A DNA stretch of 64,000 nt from Candidatus Pantoea bituminis (GCF_018842675.1 NZ_JAGTWO010000004.1:1860001-1924000), one strand, 5' to 3'; counted from the stretch's first letter, positions 9,775-19,737 are shown. Notes: generated by a model not told the origin, from the letters alone. Numbers and translations are program-made.

Positions 9775-10670
9775 ATGAATATAGAGTTGCGTCATCTCCG
9801 ATATTTTATCGCTGTGGCCGAAGAGCTGCATTTTGGGCGCGCCGCACAGCGCCTGAATATTTCTCAACCGCCACTGAGTCAGCAAATTATGCAGTTAGAG
9901 GCGGAAACCGGCGCGCAACTGTTTAATCGCACCAACCGCAGCGTAAAACTCACCGCCGCCGGGCAGCAGTTGTTGACAGATGCACGCGCTATTTTGTTGC
10001 AGGTGGAGCAAGCGGCAGAACGGGCAGCACGCTTACATCGTGGTGAGGAAGGGGAGTTACGTATTGGTTTTACGTCCTCGGCGCCTTTCACGGGCGTGCT
10101 TTCCAATGCATTGTATCAGTTTCGCCAGCGTTGGCCGAAAGTGCATATTCAGATGCAGGAAATCAACACGCGCCAGCAGTTAGCCCCGTTACATGACGGT
10201 CGGCTTGATTTAGGTGTTATGCGTAATACGCCACTGCCGGGCGATCTTCGTCATCAACTGCTACTCAGTGAACCGCTTTACGCTGTGGTGCATTGGGCCC
10301 ATCCTTTGGTGGATGCGGACAAAATCTCTATCAAGGCTTTAGCGTCTGAACCTTTTGTCTTTTTTGATCCTCAAGGGGGAACCGCACTTTACAGTGAAAT
10401 CCTGGCGCTGCTGCATCGTTATCAAATCAAACCCTATATCACGCAGGAAGTCGGCGAAGCCATGACCATTTTAGGGTTAGTGGCCACAGGTTTAGGCGTT
10501 TCGATTTTACCCGCTTCGTTTCGGCGCGCACGTCTAGCCGATGTTGTGTGGTTACCGCTGGAAGAGCCCGATGCGTTATCAGAATTGTGGTTGGTCTGGT
10601 CAGGGAGCGCGAAATAAATGCGCAAATGGATCGAATGATGCAGCTACTGCGGCGTGACTTTGCGGGTTAA
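9775..10670 (+). CDS. ynfL: LysR-type regulator YnfL (frameshift near the 3' end)
   Basis: The N-terminal helix-turn-helix (ELRHLRYFIAVAEELHFGRA, then LNISQPPLSQQI) and the ligand-binding domain ending QEVGEAMTILGLVATGLGVS match E. coli YnfL. The open frame stops at 10617 after WLVWSGSAK, about 18 residues short. Adding one G to the run at 10603-10605 continues into INAQMDRMMQLLRRDFAG with a stop at 10668-10670, giving 298 residues against 297 in E. coli. I therefore extend the gene to 10670. It is divergent from ynfM, its likely target. Confidence 0.88.
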
Positions 10671-10797
10671 TCCCTCTTTCCCATCAGCAATGTGTGCGAC
10701 AAATCACATTTCCAATCAAATATTTGACGCTCAAGGCTAATCTGCCGCACCATATCTCATGTTTATTTAGAAGCGCGAAAATAACCGGGAGCAGGGT

Positions 10798-12015
10798 GTG
10801 AACCTGGACAGTCAACCTGGCCACATTGACCAAATTAAGCAGACTAATGCAGGCGTCGTTTACCGATTAATTGATCTTTATGGTCCCATTTCGCGTATCG
10901 AACTCTCCAAACGGGCGCAGCTCGCGCCAGCCAGTATTACCAAAATTGTGCGTGAAATGTTAGAAGCGCATTTGGTGCAGGAAACGGAATTTCAGGAGCC
11001 AGGAAGCCGTGGAAGGCCTGCAATTGGCTTGATACTGGATACTGTCGCCTGGCACTATCTGGCGATCCGCCTGCATCATGGTGAGATGACCATGACCCTC
11101 CGCGATCTCAGTAGCCGTTCACTGGTTGAAGAGATCCTGCCGTTACCGGAAGAAACTCAACAGCCGTTACTGGCCTCACTTGTGAATGAGGTGGATGCGT
11201 TTTTCATTCGCCATCAGCAAAAGCTGGAGCGTTTGACGGCAATTGCGATTACGTTGCCCGGACTGATCAATGCGGCATCTGGCGTGGTACATCGTTTACC
11301 CGGCTATGCTGTACAGGATATGCCGCTCGGTGAGGTGCTTGCAGCCCGTACCGGACTACCGGTTTTTATTCAGCATGATATTTCCGCCTGGACTTTAGCA
11401 GAATCACTGTTCGGTGCTTCACACGGCGCGCAGGATGTCATTCAGATAGTCATTGATGAAACGGTCGGTGCAGGCGTGATCAGCGGTGGTCAGCTACTGC
11501 ATAAAAGAGGCAGGGCGTTGGTCGAAATCGGCCATACTCAAATCGATCCTTACGGTAAACAGTGCTATTGCGGCAATCATGGCTGCCTGGAAACCGTCGC
11601 CAGCACCGGCAGTTTGCTGGCGCTGGTCACACAGCGATTAGCATCGCAACTCGACAGCACTTTGCATCAGCAACCGCTGACGCTGGAATCGCTTTGCTCG
11701 GCCGCACTCGCGGGTGATCGACTGGCATGTGATGCTATTGCCAGTGTCGGCCATCACGTTGGCCGCATGTTAGCTATGATGGTTAACATCTTTAATCCGC
11801 AACAAATTCTTATCGGTTCACCGCTTAATCAGGCTGCTGAAGTCTTATTCCCCGCAGTAAGTAGCACCATTCATCAGCAAGCCTTACCCGCTTACAGTGC
11901 CGAAATTAATCTGGCTACAACCGAATTTCGAGAGCCCGGAACATTAGGTGCCGCCGCTTTAATCAAAGATGCGCTTTACAGTGGATATTTACTGGTGAAG
12001 CTATTGCAAGGTTAA
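10798..12015 (+). CDS. mlc: Mlc, glucose-PTS linked repressor (ROK family)
   Basis: A 405-residue transcriptional repressor. The N-terminal winged helix (GHIDQIKQTNAGVVYRLID, then QLAPASITKIVREML) and the zinc motif IGHTQ...GKQCYCGNHGCLE match E. coli Mlc (DgsA), as does the LLVKLLQG end. Mlc represses ptsG, manXYZ, malT and its own gene, and is sequestered by dephosphorylated EIICB-Glc at the membrane. The start is GTG at 10798 with GGGAGC upstream; E. coli mlc also uses GTG. The neighbours ynfL and bioD2 are the same as in E. coli. Confidence 0.95.
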   Translation: MNLDSQPGHIDQIKQTNAGVVYRLIDLYGPISRIELSKRAQLAPASITKIVREMLEAHLVQETEFQEPGSRGRPAIGLILDTVAWHYLAIRLHHGEMTMTLRDLSSRSLVEEILPLPEETQQPLLASLVNEVDAFFIRHQQKLERLTAIAITLPGLINAASGVVHRLPGYAVQDMPLGEVLAARTGLPVFIQHDISAWTLAESLFGASHGAQDVIQIVIDETVGAGVISGGQLLHKRGRALVEIGHTQIDPYGKQCYCGNHGCLETVASTGSLLALVTQRLASQLDSTLHQQPLTLESLCSAALAGDRLACDAIASVGHHVGRMLAMMVNIFNPQQILIGSPLNQAAEVLFPAVSSTIHQQALPAYSAEINLATTEFREPGTLGAAALIKDALYSGYLLVKLLQG

Positions 12016-12032
12016 GCCTGACTTAACCTTGC
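12006..12032. other. Perfect hairpin overlapping the mlc stop codon
   Basis: GCAAGGTTAAG at 12006-12016 and CTTAACCTTGC at 12022-12032 form an 11-base-pair stem with a CCTGA loop. The mlc TAA lies inside the left arm. A second small repeat, ACGCAAGTTGCGT, follows at about 12036-12048. There is no T run, so this is not a standard terminator. Confidence 0.6.
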
Positions 12033-12128
12033 GCTAACGCAAGTTGCGTCGCGAACCCTTTCCTTACTATGCCTCTTCGTACTTATGTTCATTGTCGACT
12101 GGACAAACCAAGTCTGAAGGAGGATGGG

Positions 12129-12827
12129 GTGAAAACACTCTTTGTCACCGGCACCGATACTGCTGTTGGGAAAACGGTAGTATCGCGCGCGCTGTTGCAA
12201 TGTTTTACGCAGGCGAACCTGAGCGCAGTGGGTTATAAACCCGTTGCACGCTGTGCCGCGTCTACACAGAACGGCCTGAGAAATAAAGATGCTTTAATTC
12301 TGCAAAGCGCGTCCTCTCTTGCGCTTCCTTATGAAGCGATCAATCCACTGATTTTCGAGGAAGAGGAAATCTGCATCCACCCACACAACAGCATCGATTA
12401 TGCTCAACTCACTAACGGCTTAAACAGTTTGCAACAGCAAGTCGATCGGGTTGTTGTTGAAGGAACCGGCGGCTGGCGTAGCCTGATGAACGATGAACGG
12501 CCGCTTTCTGCTTGGGTAGTCGAGCAGCAACTCCCGGTTGTCATGGTGGTGGGTATTCAATCGGGTTGCATAAGCCATGCACTGTTAACGGCTGAAAGCA
12601 TTGTCCGTGACGGTTTACCCCTTTTGGGCTGGGTAGCAAATCGCATCAATCCTGGCCTGGCACACTACGCGGACATCATTGAAGTTCTCCGCACCAAAAT
12701 GGCCGCGCCTTTGTTGGGCGAGCTTCCTTATTTGCCCCGTCCAGAGCAACGCGATCTCACCGCTTACCTGGACATTTCATTATTACTTGAGGCAGGCGTG
12801 CACAGTATAAGTGCAAACAGCGCCTAG
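12129..12827 (+). CDS. bioD2: Dethiobiotin synthetase paralogue BioD2 (YnfK)
   Basis: A 232-residue P-loop protein. The phosphate-binding loop TGTDTAVGKTVVSRALLQ, VVVEGTGGWRSLMND, and GLPLLGWVANRINPG match E. coli YnfK, a paralogue of BioD, which closes the ureido ring of dethiobiotin using ATP. The role of YnfK in biotin synthesis is not settled. I chose the GTG at 12129 because a perfect AAGGAGG lies five bases upstream and VKTLFVTGTDT aligns with the family start; a frame from 12069 would add 20 unmatched residues. Confidence 0.9.
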   Translation: MKTLFVTGTDTAVGKTVVSRALLQCFTQANLSAVGYKPVARCAASTQNGLRNKDALILQSASSLALPYEAINPLIFEEEEICIHPHNSIDYAQLTNGLNSLQQQVDRVVVEGTGGWRSLMNDERPLSAWVVEQQLPVVMVVGIQSGCISHALLTAESIVRDGLPLLGWVANRINPGLAHYADIIEVLRTKMAAPLLGELPYLPRPEQRDLTAYLDISLLLEAGVHSISANSA

Positions 12828-12852
12828 CCCTGCAACAAATGGCATCAAAAAG

Positions 12853-12897
12853 CAGCACGGTGAACGTAAAGTTTCATGGATGTCGTGCTGTTTCTTC
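12853..12897 (+). terminator. Probable terminator of mlc-bioD2
   Basis: CAGCACG at 12853-12859 pairs with CGTGCTG at 12884-12890, with further imperfect pairing (TGAAC with GTTTCA) inside, followed by TTTCTTCT. It is the first stable stem after bioD2. Confidence 0.55.
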
Positions 12898-12957
12898 TGA
12901 ATAATTTCTCATATTTAACAATAACCTGATTTATTTTCAGCCTGTGAGCTGACGGTG

Positions 12958-12995
12958 TGGCGCAAAAAATGCATTAGCAGCTATTGATAAATAGC
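12958..12995 (+). promoter_or_regulatory. Weak sigma-54-like promoter and palindrome before the purine permease
   Basis: TGGCGCAAAAAATGCA at 12958-12973 has GG and GC ten bases apart, as sigma-54 promoters require, but departs from TGGCAC-N5-TTGCA at two conserved positions. Just downstream, GCTATTGATAAATAGC at 12980-12995 is an inverted repeat with six-base arms and could be an operator. Its first part, AGCTATTGATA, recurs upstream of guaD at 21976-21986. Confidence 0.35.
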
Positions 12996-13026
12996 ACAGC
13001 TAATAACTATTTGCCGGAGCACCATT

Positions 13027-14402
13027 ATGTCGCAATCGCACGAGAAAGGTTTGCTGTACGGGCTTGATGCTCGGATCGGGCCTGTACCCGCTTTTTTGCC
13101 GCGCTACAACATGTTTTGGCCAGCGTGGTCGGAATCATTACGCCGCCGTTGATCATTGGGTCGCTATTAGGGCTTCAGGCCTATATCCCTTATCTGATCA
13201 GTATGTCTTTGCTGGTCTCTGGCTTGGGTACGTTTATTCAGGCGCGCCGTTTTGCGGGTATAGGTGCAGGCATGATTTGTCTACAGGGCACCAGCTTCGC
13301 TTTCCTTGGCGTGATTCTCTCTGGCGGATTGATGGTGAAAGCGCGGGGTGGCTCACCGGAAGAGATTATGGCGATGCTGTTTGGCTGCAACATGGTGGCA
13401 GCCTTCATTCCTATCCTGTTAAGTCGCTGCGTCAAACAATTGCGTAAAGTGCTAACGCCCGTGGTCACGGGCACGGTTATTACTTTGATCGGTATTAGCC
13501 TGATAAAAGTCAGCATTACCGATTGGGCGGGAGGACATAACGCGCAGGATTTTGGTGCGCCCGGTAACTTAGCATTAGGCGCATTAACTTTGCTGGTGAT
13601 TGTGGCATTGAATCGCTCGCGTAACCGTTGGGCCCGCTTAGTCGCTGTGGTGGTGGGCATTACTGTGGGATGTATCGCCGCTGCGTTGACGGGGCACTTG
13701 CACCTTAAGCCTGCCGTTGAAACCGCTTGGCTGGTGATGCCTTCGTTCTTCAAATTCGGTTTTAATTTTGACTGGACTCTCTTTGTGCCGATCGCGCTGG
13801 TTTCTGTGATCGCGGTGATAGAAGCGGTAGGCGATCTCACTGCCAACTGTATGTTGTCTCAGCAGCCAATTGTGGGCCCTCAGTTTCAACAGCGGTTAGA
13901 GGGTGGCATTATGGCGGATGGCATTAGCTGCATGCTGGCTGCCATCTTCTCCGCATTTCCCAATACCACTTTTGCGCAGAACAACGGCGTGATCCAAATG
14001 ACCGGCGTTGCAAGTCGTTACGTGGGTATGGTTTTAGGCTTAATGCTGGCGCTGTTGGGGATCTTCCCGGCGATTGGGTCGCTATTGCAGCAGATTCCGC
14101 CGCCGGTTTTAGGCGGGGCAACCATTGTGATGTTTGGTAGCGTGGTCGCGGCAGGCATTCGCGTAATGACGCAAACGCCATTAGGCCGACGCGAAATGTT
14201 AATCGTGGCTATCTCTTTTGGCATTGGTTTAGGCGTTGAGGCGGTACCCGATGTGCTGAAACAGTTCCCTATGCTGATCACTAACCTGTTTGGACATGCT
14301 GTTACCACAGGCGGTATTTTAGCCATTCTTCTTAACATTATTTTGCCTACTGAGCAGGGCACACAACCGTTAGCCGAAGGCGAAACCGTAAAAGAGCAGT
14401 AA
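13027..14402 (+). CDS. NCS2-family purine permease (xanthine/urate type; one frameshift)
   Basis: An inner-membrane nucleobase:cation symporter of the NCS2 family, about 458 residues. The start ATG 13027 gives MSQSHEKGLLYGLDARIGP; a run of six T at 13092-13097 breaks the frame, and a seventh joins PAFFAALQHVLASVVGIITP, which carries the QH motif of membrane segment 1. Later conserved segments are GTSFAFLGV, SVIAVIEAVGDLTAN, FSAFPNTTFAQNNGVIQMTG and PPVLGGATIVMFG. It resembles E. coli XanP and UacT but I cannot choose between xanthine and urate. A role feeding the guaD-xdh-hpxO pathway elsewhere in the window is likely. AACTATTTGCCGGAGCACC precedes the start. Confidence 0.87.
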
Positions 14403-14405
14403 GAA

Positions 14406-14429
14406 AAAGGGCCGTTATGGCCCTTTTTT
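14406..14429. terminator. Bidirectional terminator between the purine permease and osmV
   Basis: AAAGGGCC and GGCCCTTT (14406-14413 with 14419-14426) around a GTTAT loop, with T6 to the right and an A run to the left, lie between convergent genes. Confidence 0.9.
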
Positions 14430-14444
14430 GTTGTTGAGTTTACA

Positions 14445-15580
14445 TCAAGGATTCAAGCGGCGGCGCGTTCGTCCAGAACTCAGATAATCCGCAATATAAT
14501 CTTGCGAAATTTCTCCGCTATAACGTCCTTCCTCATCCACGATAGGCATCCACACCGTGTTGTGCTCGTAAAGCTTAGAGAGTACCACGCGCAGGTTTTC
14601 TTCTGCTTTACCGGTCACTTTAAAGGTGTTCAGGATATCTTCGCAGTTTCCGCTGGCGTTGCGTGCCTCGCGACGCTTCACAAAGCCCAGAGGTTTACCA
14701 TCATTATCGACCACCGTAATAGACCGCATGTCATTGTCATCCATCATGCCAAAGGCTTCTGACAACGGCGTCGAGCGTCTAACGGTAATCGTCGGCTGTT
14801 GATCGGTAACATCACCTGCTTGCACTAACAGCAGACGCTTCAAGGTGCGGTCTTGGCCCACAAACGACCCCACAAACTCATTAGCCGGTGTTGCCAGCAG
14901 TTCATCCGGGCTGGCGCACTGCACAATTTTGCCCTGACCAAACACGGCTATTCGATCACCCAGTTTCAGCGCTTCATCAATATCATGACTCACCAGCATC
15001 ACGGTTTTTTCAACTGGCGTTGCATATCAAGAAATTCGTTTTGGATCACTTCACGGTTGATGGGGTCGACAGCGCCAAAAGGTTCATCCATCAGCAACAC
15101 CGGTGGATCCGCTGCCAAGGCACGAATCACGCCGATACGCTGCTGCTGTCCGCCCGACATTTCACGCGGATAGCGATGCAAGAACTTGGTTGGATCCAGC
15201 GCGACCATGCTCATAAGTTCAGTTGCGCGCTCATGGCAACGTTTTTTGTCCCAGCCCAGCATGCGTGGTACGACCGTGATGTTTTCCTCAATGGTCATGT
15301 TGGGAAACAGACCAATTTGCTGAATCACATAACCAATGTTACGGCGTAACGTTGTGGTGTCCTGCGTGCTGGTATCTTCGCCATTAATCAAAATTTTCCC
15401 GCTGGTAGCAGGAATAAGGCGGTTGATCATTTTTAAGGTGGTGGTTTTGCCGCAGCCTGAAGGGCCAAGCAGCACACACATTTCCCCGGCAGGGACTTCA
15501 AGACTGACGTTATCCACGGCTTTCATGGTAGTGCCGTTCTTTTGCGTAAAGGTTTTCGTCAGGTTTTCCAGTTTTATCAT
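14445..15580 (-). CDS. osmV: OsmV, ATP-binding protein of the OsmU osmoprotectant importer (one frameshift)
   Basis: An ABC ATPase of about 378 residues with a C-terminal CBS pair. Walker A (GPSGCGKTTT), the signature (MSGGQQQR) and Walker B (PPVLLMDEPFGAVD) are in the first part. A run of six T on the plus strand at 15005-15010 breaks the frame; one more base joins DMQRQLKK to TVMLVSHDIDEALKLGD. The second part holds two CBS domains, which in OpuA/OpuC-type importers sense ionic strength. The family imports glycine betaine and choline-O-sulfate in Salmonella, where the locus also lies near mlc. It is the last gene of the operon and overlaps the upstream permease by one base. Confidence 0.87.
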
Positions 15581-16227
15581 TATCGAATCCCCTTAGGAGT
15601 CAGCGCCAGCTGCAAACGATGAAGCAGCCAGTCAAGAATAATGGCCAGCAGGCAAATCATCAGCGCCCCGGCAATCAACATACGAATATCACTGCCGCTG
15701 ATCCCATCCAGCAGCAACAGGCCAAGACCGCCTGCGCCAATAACTGCGGCAATCGCCATCACACCAACGTTCATCACCACAGCGGTACGAATCCCGCCAA
15801 AGATCACCGGCAGCGCCATAGGAATTTCCACCCAACGCAGACGTTGCCAAAAGGTCATCCCGATACCGCGTCCCGCTTCACGCAGGCCCGGCGGCAGGTT
15901 TTCCAACGCGGTGTGGGTGTTACGTACAATCGGCAGCAGAGAATAGAGAAACACTGCGGTAATTGCCGGTAACGCGCCAATGCCTTGCCCAATCATGGAA
16001 AACAGCGGAATCATCAGGCCAAACAGCGCAATGGTCGGAATGGTGAGCACCACCGTAGCGATGCCCAATACCGGCGTAGCGAGCCATTTAAAACGCACAA
16101 TCAAAATGCCAAGCGGTACGCCGATGACGATGGCAAAACCAACGGCAACCAGCACCAACCAGGTATGTTGCCAGGTGAGGTTAAGCAGGCTATTCCAGTT
16201 ATGCATGATGTAGTGAAGGGTATCCAT
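15580..16227 (-). CDS. osmW: OsmW, permease subunit of the OsmU importer
   Basis: A 215-residue inner-membrane permease with five or six membrane segments and the BPD-transporter EAA-like loop GLREAGRGIGMTFWQRLRWVEIP. It resembles the permease halves of OpuB/OpuC and Salmonella OsmU. It lies between the binding-protein gene and the ATPase gene. The start ATG 16227 has AGGAGG upstream. OsmW and OsmY names follow the Salmonella locus and the assignment of each permease to a name is by gene order. Confidence 0.83.
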   Translation of the reverse strand: MDTLHYIMHNWNSLLNLTWQHTWLVLVAVGFAIVIGVPLGILIVRFKWLATPVLGIATVVLTIPTIALFGLMIPLFSMIGQGIGALPAITAVFLYSLLPIVRNTHTALENLPPGLREAGRGIGMTFWQRLRWVEIPMALPVIFGGIRTAVVMNVGVMAIAAVIGAGGLGLLLLDGISGSDIRMLIAGALMICLLAIILDWLLHRLQLALTPKGIR

Positions 16228-16236
16228 GATGCCTCC

Positions 16237-17151
16237 TTACAGCATGTGTTTTGAGTTAAGAAAGTCGCGTGCCACCTGTTGCGGTGACTGATGATCAATA
16301 TCCACGCGCTTGTTCATTTCGGTAATCGCTTCGTTGGTCAGCAGTGGGGTAAGCTGATTCAATGCGTCCTCTAAACCGGGATGGCTCTCCAGAACATCTT
16401 TCCGCACCACCGGCGTCACGTTATAGCTCGGGAAGAAATGTTTATCGTCTTCCAGTACTTTCAGGTCGAAGCCTTTGACGCGCCCGTCAGTGGTGTATAC
16501 CAGACCTGCATCGACAAAGCCGTCACGCACCGCGTTGTAAACCAGACCCGGATCCATTTGACGGATTTGTGGGCGATCCAGTGGCATGTTGTAGGCTTCC
16601 TGCAAAGGCTTCATTCCATCCGAGCGCCCGGCAAACTCCAAATCCAACGCTAACCGCCAGTTTTTGTCAGGATCGGTTTTACGTACTTGCTCCAGCTTCG
16701 CCACCATTTGAGACATCGTGGTGATTCCCTCTTTTTCCGCCCGCGAACGCTGCATAGCGAAGGCATAGGTATTGTTCATCGGGGCGGGATTGAGCCAGAC
16801 CAGACCCAGTTTGGCGTCGAGCTGTTTCACGGTGTTATAGGCATCTTGAGACGACATCGGTTTATTGATGTGGTTAAAGATAATCAGCGATGTGCCAGTA
16901 TATTCCCAGGTCATATCAATCTGTTTATTGATCATGGCATTACGGCCAATCGTCGTAGCGATGTTACGTTTCGGCACGACCTGAAATCCTTGCTTTTGCA
17001 GCCACATTACCGTCATTGCAGAAAGAATGTGCTGCTCGGTAAAGCTTTTCGTCGACATCACGATCGGTTCAGCGGCATGCGCCGCCTGACTCATCGCCAG
17101 CGTTGCCGTTAGGGCGAGGGCGGTCTGTTTTATCCAACGCTTCAGCATCAC
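16237..17151 (-). CDS. osmX: OsmX, periplasmic binding protein of the OsmU importer
   Basis: A 304-residue secreted protein of the OpuAC/ProX-like substrate-binding family. The signal peptide (about 26 residues) ends [10 protein letters not shown]. The mature part has [16 protein letters not shown] and [16 protein letters not shown], typical of quaternary-amine binding proteins with an aromatic ligand pocket. In Salmonella the OsmU system imports glycine betaine under osmotic stress. It follows the first permease gene by 15 bases. Confidence 0.85.
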   Translation of the reverse strand: MMLKRWIKQTALALTATLAMSQAAHAAEPIVMSTKSFTEQHILSAMTVMWLQKQGFQVVPKRNIATTIGRNAMINKQIDMTWEYTGTSLIIFNHINKPMSSQDAYNTVKQLDAKLGLVWLNPAPMNNTYAFAMQRSRAEKEGITTMSQMVAKLEQVRKTDPDKNWRLALDLEFAGRSDGMKPLQEAYNMPLDRPQIRQMDPGLVYNAVRDGFVDAGLVYTTDGRVKGFDLKVLEDDKHFFPSYNVTPVVRKDVLESHPGLEDALNQLTPLLTNEAITEMNKRVDIDHQSPQQVARDFLNSKHML

Positions 17152-17166
17152 AAAGCTCCTTAAATG

Positions 17167-17883
17167 TTATGCCGCAGCGTGCGGGCTGAGATAACGTCCC
17201 AATGCTGCCAACAGCATGTCTAAAACCAGCGCAACCAAAGCCGTGGCGACTGCGCCGAGAATTAAAGTAGGGAAGTCGTTCAGGTAAATACCGGGGAAGA
17301 TCAGTTCGCCAAAACTGCTGGCACCGATCAAAAAAGCCAGCGGAGCGGTGCCGACATTGATCGCCGTAGCAATACGCACACCGGCTAAAATCACCGGCAG
17401 CGCATTAGGCAGTTCAACCTGGCGCAGGCGCTGGAACTTGGTCATGCCGATGCCGTTCGCCGCTTCAATCAGCGATGCAGGCACGGCGCTCAGACCAGAG
17501 AAGGTGTTACGCACAATGGGCAGCAGCGAAGCCAGGAACAGCGCAATCAACGCGGGACGATCGCCAATGCCGATCACGACCATCGCTAACGCTAATACGG
17601 CCAGCGGCGGCAACGTATTACCGACATTAAAGATTTGCATGACGTATTCAGCCCAGCGACGGGCAAAAGGGCGGCTAAGGATAATGCCGCTGGGAATGCC
17701 AACCAGCAGAGCGAACAGCATTGACCAAAACACCAGGAAAAGATGTTGTTGACCGAGGTAGAGTAAATCGACTTTGCGCGCGACCAGCGTGTCCCAGCCA
17801 ATCCCCCAAACCAGCACAGCCAGCACGATAACGACGGCAAGCAGCGCAAGACCGGCGCGTTTGGCCAGCGAAGCATTTTGCAT
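17167..17883 (-). CDS. osmY: OsmY-type permease, first gene of the OsmU operon
   Basis: A 238-residue inner-membrane permease with the loop LIEAANGIGMTKFQRLRQVELP and about six membrane segments. It begins the minus-strand operon osmY-osmX-osmW-osmV, matching the Salmonella osmU locus. The symbol osmY here is the Salmonella permease name and is unrelated to the periplasmic OsmY of E. coli. GGGAGACTC lies upstream of ATG 17883. The 387-base region upstream is shared with the divergent DHA2 transporter. Confidence 0.8.
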   Translation of the reverse strand: MQNASLAKRAGLALLAVVIVLAVLVWGIGWDTLVARKVDLLYLGQQHLFLVFWSMLFALLVGIPSGIILSRPFARRWAEYVMQIFNVGNTLPPLAVLALAMVVIGIGDRPALIALFLASLLPIVRNTFSGLSAVPASLIEAANGIGMTKFQRLRQVELPNALPVILAGVRIATAINVGTAPLAFLIGASSFGELIFPGIYLNDFPTLILGAVATALVALVLDMLLAALGRYLSPHAAA

Positions 17884-17995
17884 AAGGTGAGTCTCCCTGT
17901 TTATTCAGTCGATCTCATTTGTTATGGCAAAGAGTGACAGCACAACAAAAGCTAAAAACGGGCAGAAGCTTCCAATACTGTGTCTGTCGTAAATC

Positions 17996-18027
17996 GCAGA
18001 TAAAAAGTGTGCTTATCTGCTCTTTTT
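17996..18027 (+). terminator. Terminator-like hairpin with no gene upstream on the same strand
   Basis: GCAGATAA at 17996-18003 pairs with TTATCTGC at 18013-18020 and is followed by TCTTTTT. It lies between the divergent osmU operon and the DHA2 transporter; there is no plus-strand gene before it. The rest of the 17884-18270 gap shows no open frame that I can support. Confidence 0.5.
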
Positions 18028-18270
18028 CAGCGGGGAGCGAAAAAGTTGCTTTATTTCTATAGCAGCGCAAAGCGAAGCGCGCTAGTTTTTATGGGCAAAA
18101 TCAGTCAGATAGAACACCTTGAAATGCGAGCTAATCCCGCGTAATTACTGACTATAGGCGACAATAAAAAAATCATCGACTTAACGTGACGCTGTCACAC
18201 AGCTAGCGCACTAAGAGGAAACCCTTTACGCCTTTTATGCGCTAGCCTTGCTGCATAAAAAAGGAGAGTT

Positions 18271-19737
18271 ATGACTGAGAGCGCACAACTTCAAACGGGT
18301 CAGCGTCATTGGGTTTTGATTGCCTGCATGCTGGCGATGTTTATGGCGGCCATTGAGGTAACGATAGTTGCTACGGCTATGCCAACCATCATTGCTGAAC
18401 TGGGCGGTTTTTCGCAGTTCGGCTGGGTTTTCTCTATCTATTTGCTCACGCAAGCCGTTAGCGTTCCTTTATATGGCCGACTCGCGGACATGTGGGGACG
18501 TAAAAAGATGCTGTTTATCGGCACCGCCATTTTTCTTATCGGCTCCATTTTATGTGGATTTGCCCACAGCATGACCTGGCTCATTCTGTTCCGTGCTTTT
18601 CAGGGTTTAGGGGCTGGAGCCATCATGCCGCTTAGCTCAACCATCGTCGCGGATATTTATTCTCCGCGTGAACGCGCCAGCGTGCAGGGTTGGTTATCCA
18701 GCGTCTGGGGCGTGGCGGCGATTATTGGCCCGCTTACCGGCGCCTGGCTGGTTGAGCATTTCAGCTGGCCGGTGATTTTCTGGGTCAATCTCCCCATTGG
18801 GGTGATCAGCATGTTGATGCTGGCGCGCTGGCTTCCCGCTCATCAGCAAGATGAAAAGCCACAACCGCTTAATCTGGCCGGTAGCGCATGGTTGATGTTA
18901 TGCGTAAGTGCCTTATTAATTGCACTGCTTCAGGCAGAATTACTGCGCTATTGGCTGCTGCCTTTTGTTGCACTGTCACTTTTTGCTGGCTGGCAGCTCA
19001 AGCGGCATGAACAGCGGGCTGAAGCCCCTTTATTTCCGATGATTATCTGGCGTAGCCGACTGATTATTGCGGGTAATGCAGGCAATTTAATTATTGGCGC
19101 GGCGATGATGGGGATCAGCGCTTTTTTGCCCACCTGGATTCAGGGCATTACCGGTGGCACACCTTTAGCCGCAGGCAGTGCGCTGGCAATGATGTCGATA
19201 GGTTGGCCGCTGGCCAGCACGCTCAGTGGCCGATTAATGCTGCATACTTCTTACCGCTTTACCGCTCAGCTGGGCGCATTGCTGCTGATTGCCGGCAGTG
19301 CGTTGCTGTTGCTGCTGCAAACAGGCAGTTCAATTTATCAGTCTGGATTGACTGCGTTTGTGATTGGCACCGGGATGGGCATGACCAGCACAACCTTTTT
19401 GGTTTCGGTGCAGAATCATGCAGATTACGATATTCGCGGTATTTGCACCGCCTCGATTATGTTCAGTCGTATGATCGGCTCCGCAATTGGTACCGCTTTG
19501 ATGGGCGCGGTGCTGAATATCAACCTGGCGTGGCGATTACCGCATTCACAGGATCCGGTGCAGCAAATCATGTCAGAAGAGACGCGCAAGGCCTTACCCG
19601 CCGACACATTGCATCAGATGGTGCAGGGCATTGCAGTGTCGTTGCATTGGGTATTTGTGGTTGCGTTATTGATTGCAGCGTTGTCGCTGTGGGTAGCCTG
19701 GTTGATGCCGCGTCAGCGGCCAGAACATGCGGAGTAA
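18271..19737 (+). CDS. DHA2-family multidrug efflux transporter (EmrB/QacA type)
   Basis: A 488-residue inner-membrane drug:proton antiporter with about fourteen membrane segments. Motifs of the family are present: AMFMAAIEVTIVATAMPTI in segment 1, the loop GRLADMWGRKKML, RAFQGLGAGAIMPLSSTIV, and motif C-like GVAAIIGPLTGAW. It is close to MdtD and EmrB-like pumps, but no membrane-fusion partner lies nearby, so it may work alone. AAGGAGAG lies six bases upstream of ATG 18271. I see no dedicated regulator. Confidence 0.85.
   Translation: MTESAQLQTGQRHWVLIACMLAMFMAAIEVTIVATAMPTIIAELGGFSQFGWVFSIYLLTQAVSVPLYGRLADMWGRKKMLFIGTAIFLIGSILCGFAHSMTWLILFRAFQGLGAGAIMPLSSTIVADIYSPRERASVQGWLSSVWGVAAIIGPLTGAWLVEHFSWPVIFWVNLPIGVISMLMLARWLPAHQQDEKPQPLNLAGSAWLMLCVSALLIALLQAELLRYWLLPFVALSLFAGWQLKRHEQRAEAPLFPMIIWRSRLIIAGNAGNLIIGAAMMGISAFLPTWIQGITGGTPLAAGSALAMMSIGWPLASTLSGRLMLHTSYRFTAQLGALLLIAGSALLLLLQTGSSIYQSGLTAFVIGTGMGMTSTTFLVSVQNHADYDIRGICTASIMFSRMIGSAIGTALMGAVLNINLAWRLPHSQDPVQQIMSEETRKALPADTLHQMVQGIAVSLHWVFVVALLIAALSLWVAWLMPRQRPEHAE

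Noticed and set aside
12069..12128. 20-codon N-terminal extension of bioD2
   Set aside because: GTG 12129 has a perfect ribosome site and gives the family start.
13238..13846. 202-codon open frame opposite the purine permease
   Set aside because: Shadow frame; composition reflects the coding strand of the permease.
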